Made by a program: the position numbers and the translations under genes | Part shown: positions 58,701 to 64,000 of the stretch, piece by piece | How the letters are laid out: every line of letters starts with the position of its first letter | Position numbering within the stretch: position 1 is the stretch's first letter | From: Xiphias gladius | Taxonomy: Eukaryota; Chordata; Actinopteri; Istiophoriformes; Xiphiidae | Direction: 5' to 3' | Assembly (NCBI RefSeq): GCF_016859285.1 | Contig: NC_053421.1 | Span: 1,279,100-1,343,099, forward strand | Length of the DNA stretch: 64,000 nt | The notes under the pieces: generated by a model | Seen by the model: only the letters and a program-made list of their open reading frames with translations | The model's database searches: none | Told to the model about the DNA's origin: nothing

Positions 58701-61700
58701 CCAGACTGAGCACACCTACAATGTTAAGTGTTCAACAGGTGCACACTACAGTAGGTCTGGCTAAAAAGCTTGTGCTCTTTATAATTCCTATCACTATCCT
58801 TGCAGCTGCTAAGCACTCATTCTCAAAGCTTAAAAATATTAATATTGTTAATGTTATCTATTTAATGACCATAGTGTGGCAAAAGAAGCTGAGTGGACTG
58901 CACTGAGTATCAAAGAAAAAATTACAGCCCTGCAAACAGGTGAGTGCAATGACAAGCACTCAGTGTTGGGTTGCAGCTCCCTCTCCAGAGGAGAATGTCA
59001 ACAACCACTGCATTGCATAGTATCCTACCGTTGTGTTTGTGTGTGCTCTCTGAAATGAGCGAAAAACTCTGTAGACTCTTTGGTGTGTGTGTTTGTAGGC
59101 TGCAGCTGCTGTGGCATTTTTTTGAAATTTACTTTTACCAAAAAACCATCTATGTGGTATTTTGGTGGCCAGTGCAGCGCACACAGCGCTTATACAGGGC
59201 AGATATCTTTGTTGGTTATTAGAACTTCCTGTATATATATTTCTTTTGCCTAGGTTATTATGTTACACTGAAGGTAGACTAGTATTTTGTAAAGTATTTT
59301 GACAGTTATATTTTTATTGTTCTTCAGGCTCTGCGCTTTTGCAAATTAAATCCGAAATAAAATAGTAGATACTACATTAAAGACCCAAGTCTCAGCTTTA
59401 ATTTGAGTAGGTTTACATCAATAAAGAAAGAACGGTGTGGGAGATATAGCCCTTTTAACACATGGTGCCCAAAATGCAAGGCTTCAAAAGTAATTGGACA
59501 CTTGGGTACTAAATGACACCGAATAATAAAACTCATCCACCTGCCACACGAGTACTGCAACATCATTTGATAACTCATTGGAATCACTCAATGGACCACT
59601 CATCTTTTGCCAGAATCTGAGCTCTGTTTACAAGGACTGGAGGTTCAGTTCAGATTGTAAGTCCCAACAGTTATTAATTAAGCGTATGGTTTCAGAGAAA
59701 TAAGCCTGGACATGTATCATTTTCTTCACTCTTTCATACTAACAGAGCTCTACAGAGACAGCTTCTGGCAATATTAAGAACTGCACCAGACACAACACAC
59801 AAACACAACAGATATGATGCTTTATTTGACTAAAGCACCAACACCAGTAAATCTGTCTGCACTGATTTTGAAATTAATTATCGGTAATACTGACAGTATC
59901 TGTTGTTCACAGCTGCTTTATACTATATGAAAAGCTTTTCCCTCAGTTCATTAAATCTCTGCAGCTATCTAAAGGCAGCAGGACACATATACTGTACTGA
60001 TAGCCTGCAGCCTCTGACTGGAGAAGTGCTGCACCCACAGTTCAGATATAATATGATGTGACCATTTACAGTGTGAGATATATTAAAAGTATTACTGTTG
60101 GATTCATTTAAATTAATTCAGCAAATTATTTTTTTAAAGTTTTCCACTTGGGCAATAAAGTTGGACTGTATATTATTCTATGATTTATTCCTATTGTCAT
60201 TGTACTAATTAACCGTTAAAGGACCAGTGTGTAGGATTTAGTGTCATCTAGCACTGAGGTTGCAGATTGCAACCAACTGAATATCCCTCCCCTCACCCCT
60301 CCCTTTCCAAGCGTGTAGGAGAACCTATGCTGGCCTTCAGGTAACGTAAAATCGCGAAAGGCCCTGTCTAGAGCCAGGTTCTGATTTGTCTTTTCTGGGC
60401 TACTGTAGAAATGTCTGAGCTAATGAAAACACAATGATTCTTCGTTCCAGGCGGTCATACGCTAACGAAAACATAATTATGAATATTATGTTCCATTTCT
60501 GCCAATAAATCACCCTAAATCCTACACTGGTCCTTTAATAAAAACTCACACTATCTGCTCCCGGACGCAGATTTGTGGGGCCGCTCTGCTCTATCCATGA
60601 TATCCTGAAAAAGTCAATGCTCAACTTGTTGATTGATTATTGTCATGTGTCACTGTGATCACTGGAACAGCTGTTTCAGAGCGAGACCATTCATGTGACT
60701 GGCTGAGAGTGTACTTATTAATCACCACAGCCTCTGATCTATATTCGATTTCAGCCTTTGGCTCTTTGTATTTCTGCACATACATATACAAAAACAGCAC
60801 ATTGCTTGGAAACGCCCACACACTCTGCCAAAGATGTACTGCTTTGCACTGGTTGTTGTGCTTGTTTGATTGAAATAGGGACCCTTTTTTGTCTTCCCTG
60901 AAGATGCTTTTTTCTGCTGTTGACTGTATAAGAAACGTTAGGGTATTTAATCTCTGCAGCTTTTTAATGCCTGTTGCATCCCTTGTTGTGTCCATATAGC
61001 CCTTTTTATTTATTGTTGCCATTTTTGTTTAATTATCTCTTCTGATTATTTCTAGTAAGGCTATATGAATTTTGCTAGCAAATTTCTATGTTTCTTGGTG
61101 TGTTAACTTCCAACAACTGTCATTCAGTAGTGAAAAAACAACAAAGAGGAAATGTGTATCATGGATATAGATATTTTTTTGCTATCTGACCAACACAAGA
61201 ACTGGCCATCATAGAGAGGAGATGTGGTATCATTTAAATATGTAGATAAGGTGCACATTTTCAGACAGTCTCACCTCCCTACAGCTGAAAATCATGGCAT
61301 GAAATGGTTATGTGAGATTGCTGGTTTTGGAAGTAAGAGAAATGGTTGGCCCCCGAATTCAAATGTTGGAGAAGTGTGGGGGGAGTGGTTTCTGAAGCTA
61401 TTCCAACAAACACTTCAGAAGAATTGTACTGAAGGTTAAATTCACACCCACCTTTGAGGGATCAAATGAAACCTCTCTCATAATTATTCCCCACACACCA
61501 TACTCCTTTTTACTCTGAAATGAATTGCATTACAGAAGCTAAACAGTGAAAACTGTTTTTTCACTGAGTGTGGAAAAAACAAAAGATCATTCATTTGCAG
61601 AATCATGCTCATAACTGTTGTCTGCTAATATAATCATTCCGGTGCTTTAATAAGAGCTGTCGTGATATCTTTCTGTTGCAGGTTGCCATGGTGACTGGAC

Positions 61701-62953
61701 TTGCTCAACAAAGAACCTCCTGTGTAAGGTCAGTCCCTCCCTTAAAGCCTAGCGCAGGGGTTGGCAGCAGACGATCCCCCAGGCCCTGCACAAGGCCTAG
61801 CAATACCTGTAAACCAAGAGGCCATACCCAAAGCAGACCCCAGGAAACCAACAACAAACACCTCTCCCGGAACAGCAACCACCAGCTGCCTCGCAAACAG
61901 CACCACCGAAAGGTCTCTAACTACTATAGCAATTCCAAGACATTCAGTAGTCTCCAGAACTCAGGAAGAAATCCAAGCAGGACTCCAGCTCAAATACCAT
62001 TGACTAATGGGTCAGTCATCAGACAGCTAAGTGAGAACTCTGGGATCCTGAGGTTGTCAAGAAGGAGGAGAGGCCTCCCACCAGACACCAGCCCTGCCCC
62101 TCTGAATCGTGTTCCTTTGGACAACAACTCATCCAAGAAGTGCAGAACATTGGAGTACAACAATGGTGATTTCTCACTGGAGAGTCACTGCCCTGTTGGT
62201 GAAAGCATACAGAAGGAGGCCAACAGTGATAAAGATGTTGAACAGGAGTATGTGAGCCATATGGGTAAAACCACTGGCAGCCATGATGAAGAACTTAGAC
62301 AAGACAGATGTTGCTGTGTTGGAGAGATGAGAATTCAGAGGGCCACTTGTGTTAGGGAAGAAATACATGACAAGGCAAATGTTGGAACGTTGAGTTTGGT
62401 GAGCGTCACTGCTCTGGAACCCTCTCAAGAAAGGATTAACCTTACCAATGTCATCACCAACTATGACCTCAGCCCTGTCAGCGATGTCATATGCAGACAT
62501 GTGAGAGAAAAAAGGCTCCAGAGATATCAAACTACTTCATCCACTATCCCTAAGCCAATTACCAGGACTACTGATTCTAGGACTGTTGCCAGAGCCGCTG
62601 CTGCTAGGACTACTGTAACTAAAGCTGCTATCAACTCAGTGACATCTACGTACATACACACTGACCCACCAGGCAGTTATTCTGTAAAGCACACTGCTAA
62701 GGGAACTAACAGAGGTACTGGCAAGGACATTACCAAGTTTACTTCACCAGCCAGCAGTTACTCTATCCATAATTCTAAAGGTGCTGCAAAAGACTCTTCC
62801 AATTGTACCACAGAAGACTTGACCAAGGACAATGCACCTGTCAGTAGCTACTCTATCACTTCCAAGGACTCGAAAAAGGGCCTTACCCAGACCAAGTCTA
62901 CTACCTCAGTTATTAAGACCAGGACCAGCCCTAGAATCCTTTTGAAGCGCTAA
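49702..62953 (+). CDS. JARID2-like protein (N-terminal Polycomb-docking half), 7 coding exons
   Basis: Exons 49702-49746, 50985-51708, 52487-52595, 53905-54077, 57687-57836, 57951-58177 and 61682-62953, all phase-consistent, 2700 nt, 899 residues. Residues 1-41 align with JARID2 without gaps: [15 protein letters not shown], then [17 protein letters not shown], the ubiquitin-interacting helix. Residues 293-305 [13 protein letters not shown] include Lys301, equal to JARID2 Lys116, a PRC2 methylation site. [20 protein letters not shown] at 337-356 equals the SUZ12-binding segment. JARID2 is a PRC2 cofactor of about 1250 residues with JmjN, ARID, JmjC and zinc-finger regions; none is found here, and the frame ends with AATAAA 216 nt on. 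Residues 42-256 are translated CA-rich repeat. It could be a third, shortened jarid2 paralogue, or a jarid2 gene whose later exons lie beyond 64000. Confidence 0.8.
50985..51708 (+). CDS. JARID2-like exon 2: ubiquitin-interacting helix plus CA-repeat coding
   Basis: Acceptor CTGCAG, donor AGTG|GTCAGT. It starts [20 protein letters not shown] then SLREFRD, with the helix Ser36 conserved. From residue 42 to 256 it becomes His/Thr/Asn/Gln/Lys-rich with repeated units ([10 protein letters not shown] and [18 protein letters not shown] and ARTLRSHT). Both borders keep the phase of the human exon, whose length I recall as only about 100 nt. Confidence 0.82.
51060..51640 (+). repeat. degenerate CA/ACACAC-rich tract inside a coding exon
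   Basis: Imperfect ACACAC blocks separated by AAAAC, GAAAA and TCACAA units. It lies wholly within JARID2-like exon 2 and has no in-frame stop over about 215 codons. Confidence 0.9.
52487..52595 (+). CDS. JARID2-like exon 3
   Basis: Acceptor CTTAAG, donor AAGAG|GTCAGC, 109 nt. It encodes [20 protein letters not shown] then [15 protein letters not shown]; the SL.(T)VNG start and the SK/RPRLQAQ joint match JARID2. Shorter than the mammalian exon. Confidence 0.78.
53829..53903. repeat. alternating purine-pyrimidine (TG/CG) tract at exon 4 acceptor
   Basis: GTGTGTGCGTGTGCGCGTGT and similar run for 75 bp up to the GTGCAG acceptor; this is a typical left-handed (Z) DNA-forming composition and contains no pyrimidine run. 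Confidence 0.9.
53905..54077 (+). CDS. JARID2-like exon 4: Lys116-type site and SUZ12-binding segment
   Basis: Acceptor GTGCAG, donor AGAG|GTAATC, 173 nt. It encodes [17 protein letters not shown] and, at the end, [16 protein letters not shown], nearly identical to JARID2 KRKPKTEDFLTFLCLRG. This is the firmest identification in the gene. Confidence 0.95.
54119..55661. mobile_element. non-autonomous DNA transposon with TAGTGTT ends
   Basis: Left end TAGTGTTGATTTTGTCA; right end, reversed, TAGTGTTAACTTTGTTA. The first 250 bp are made of TTTAGTC/GACTAAA phrases common in a fish repeat family. No transposase frame. Confidence 0.6.
56620..57030 (+). mobile_element. non-LTR retrotransposon 5' fragment (endonuclease start)
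   Basis: Frames with stops and shifts read [18 protein letters not shown], then [20 protein letters not shown] and [10 protein letters not shown], the beginning of the apurinic-type endonuclease domain of fish LINEs. The long frame 56421-57047 is a by-product. Confidence 0.75.
57687..57836 (+). CDS. JARID2-like exon 5
   Basis: Acceptor CTGCAG, donor ACAG|GTACTC, 150 nt. [18 protein letters not shown] matches JARID2 SPALPNSMVYFGSSQDEE, then a divergent Ser/Thr-rich stretch. Confidence 0.85.
57951..58177 (+). CDS. JARID2-like exon 6: Arg/Glu-rich segment
   Basis: Acceptor CCTACAG, donor AACAAG|GTCTGA (weak). It encodes [20 protein letters not shown] from a GAGAGAGG-rich purine tract, then [10 protein letters not shown], which may match JARID2 LRKQVSKVNG. 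A better donor CAG|GTCAGG lies 21 nt upstream but is out of phase with exon 7. Confidence 0.72.
58680..58870 (+). mobile_element. hAT-type transposase C-terminal fragment
   Basis: [20 protein letters not shown], then LKNI, resembles the hAT dimerisation block (L..PVT.AS.ERSFSKLKLIK). Short and isolated within the JARID2-like intron 6. Confidence 0.5.
59378..59600 (-). mobile_element. Tc1/mariner terminal-repeat-like fragment
   Basis: On the minus strand AGTGTCCAATTACTTTTGAA and CAAATTAAAGCTGAGAC resemble terminal repeats of fish Tc1 elements (compare GTCCAATTACTTTTGAGCCT at about 41381). No transposase. Confidence 0.5.
60216..60538. mobile_element. 323-bp MITE with TTAA-bounded inverted ends
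   Basis: Ends TTAAAGGACCAGTGTGTAGG and, reversed, TTAAAGGACCAGTGTAGGAT. The internal GAGGTTGCAGATTGCAACC and CCCTGTCTAGAGCCAG are phrases I recall from many percomorph genomes. Non-coding. TTAA at both ends suits a piggyBac-type or TA target. Confidence 0.8.
61682..62953 (+). CDS. JARID2-like exon 7, 1.27 kb terminal open frame
   Basis: Acceptor TTGCAG, in phase with exon 6, open for 424 codons to TAA. Basic and Ser/Thr-rich, with [11 protein letters not shown] (604-614) as a likely nuclear signal and three spaced SYSV/SYSI repeats (808, 835, 865). No JmjN or ARID sequence. No strong similarity to the mammalian middle region beyond composition. Confidence 0.75.
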   Translation, partial: VAMVTGLAQQRTSCVRSVPPLKPSAGVGSRRSPRPCTRPSNTCKPRGHTQSRPQETNNKHLSRNSNHQLPRKQHHRKVSNYYSNSKTFSSLQNSGRNPSRTPAQIPLTNGSVIRQLSENSGILRLSRRRRGLPPDTSPAPLNRVPLDNNSSKKCRTLEYNNGDFSLESHCPVGESIQKEANSDKDVEQEYVSHMGKTTGSHDEELRQDRCCCVGEMRIQRATCVREEIHDKANVGTLSLVSVTALEPSQERINLTNVITNYDLSPVSDVICRHVREKRLQRYQTTSSTIPKPITRTTDSRTVARAAAARTTVTKAAINSVTSTYIHTDPPGSYSVKHTAKGTNRGTGKDITKFTSPASSYSIHNSKGAAKDSSNCTTEDLTKDNAPVSSYSITSKDSKKGLTQTKSTTSVIKTRTSPRILLKR

Positions 62954-63168
62954 TTAACATCTTAGCTACATCTGAAAACGTTCACAGATTCACTATTCAC
63001 TATATTGAGAACTGATATTAAAGACTATTAGAAAAATATTTTAAACAACATTGGATACTGTTGATCATATTCAATGCATGATGATGGTTGTTGGCTGGTG
63101 GGATAGCGATGTAGTGACTATGGCTTGTTCTCTACATTTGTCAGTGATTGTTGTGGGGTCATTTTAAA

Positions 63169-63174
63169 AATAAA
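63169..63174 (+). terminator. polyadenylation signal AATAAA after the JARID2-like stop
   Basis: Canonical AATAAA 216 nt beyond the TAA at 62953; an ATTAAA variant is at 63017. It supports 61682-62953 being a terminal exon, but AATAAA also occurs by chance in A/T-rich DNA. Confidence 0.5.
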
Positions 63175-64000
63175 CAAATAATTGGAAGACACAGCATAAT
63201 GGCAGACATGTTGTATAGTGGACTGTATAGTAAAAAGTCATCGATTTCTGATACTTTCCTGATGAATCTGAAATGGTAGTTTGATATTTTTTATTATTCA
63301 CAAGGAAAAGGCGCTGGTTTTATCAAAGCACATACATTAACTTGAGTCAGTCTGCTGAACAGTTTTCAGTAGCTAACCTAGAGAAAGCTGTCACGCATAC
63401 GGCTGTATGCCTTTCCTCTGGTGCTTTTTGGGAGGTCTTTGGCAGTTAGCTTACAATACAGTCCCTAGAATCAACATACCTACAGCCATTTCATTTAAAC
63501 GGGAGTAATCTGTTCAAGGTCGTCTAGATCAATAACATAAAAGTCATAAGGGTTATTCACCTAAAATCCTCCCCAGAATTGAAGGATAGGTTCAGTTTTT
63601 TTAAGGTCTGTCTTAAAAACATACTTACATGAAAAATGAAACAGGATTTACTTGTGGTAATCTTTCCTCCTGTTCATACTGTACATTAAAAGATCCTTTC
63701 TGAAATTGATTTCAGTATAAGCGATCGGAGACAAAATCCCCAGTTCCTTGCAAAGTAACTGTGTCTAACTCAGACTGCTGAACCCTTATATTAACTTGAT
63801 GTAAACTTTGGAATGTATGTTTGAACAGAACAAAGAGCGTGGCTGTTCCTATCATTTTTCATTGAATTCAGATTAAGAAAGGTTGGAGGAATGATTACGG
63901 CAAACAAACCCTGTATCAGCATTCATATGGGCATGCAAGTATTGCTTTGAGACTGAGTTGAAAAAATGTGAACCTGTCCTTTAAGAATTCAGCAGCACAT
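63175..64000. other. downstream of the JARID2-like stop, no gene recognised
   Basis: Scanned for JmjN/ARID-like coding sequence and found none. A/T-rich with no long open frame. Confidence 0.5.

Overview
The window reads as nuclear DNA of a bony fish, most likely a percomorph teleost. The evidence is four intron-containing vertebrate genes with GT-AG introns, a dense load of fish-type Tc1 transposons and non-LTR retrotransposons, (CA)n microsatellites and miniature inverted-repeat elements. Nothing looks prokaryotic: there are no operons, Shine-Dalgarno sites or CRISPR arrays. All exon calls were made by eye from translation, splice phase and remembered family sequence; no search was run.

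Layout. (1) 709-4427, minus: the 5' part of rbm42 (RNA-binding protein 42), four coding exons, with the rest including the RRM beyond the left edge. (2) About 5.2-9.8 kb: a transposon island with an RNase H remnant of a non-LTR element, two Tc1 relics, an R2/R4-like reverse transcriptase relic, and an inverted, broken copy of the first exon and intron start of aldh2. (3) 11894-29143, plus: a complete aldh2 gene (mitochondrial aldehyde dehydrogenase), 13 coding exons, 518 residues, all catalytic residues present. (4) 29.8-31 kb: LINE and Tc1 relics. (5) 32134-42992, minus: a complete ZP3-class egg-coat gene, 8 coding exons, 871 residues, of which about 500 form an unusual C-terminal tail. Its first intron holds a Ty3/gypsy integrase relic split by a Tc1 copy. 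(6) 43.9-47.8 kb: Harbinger-like and TIR elements, one carrying a nested non-LTR fragment, and a palindromic MITE. (7) 49702-62953, plus: a JARID2-like gene, 7 coding exons, 899 residues as read here.

The genes do not form a pathway. rbm42 and aldh2 are head to head, aldh2 and the ZP gene are tail to tail, and the ZP gene and the JARID2-like gene are head to head; both head-to-head gaps are filled with transposons.

The most interesting object is the JARID2-like gene. It keeps the three N-terminal modules known to tie JARID2 to Polycomb chromatin: the ubiquitin-interacting helix, the Lys116-type site and the SUZ12-binding transrepression segment. Its reading frame ends, with a polyadenylation signal 216 bases on, without any JmjN, ARID, JmjC or zinc-finger region. 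Its second coding exon is swollen about sevenfold by translated CA-rich repeat sequence. Whether the JmjN-ARID-JmjC half follows beyond base 64000 through an unseen splice cannot be settled from this window.
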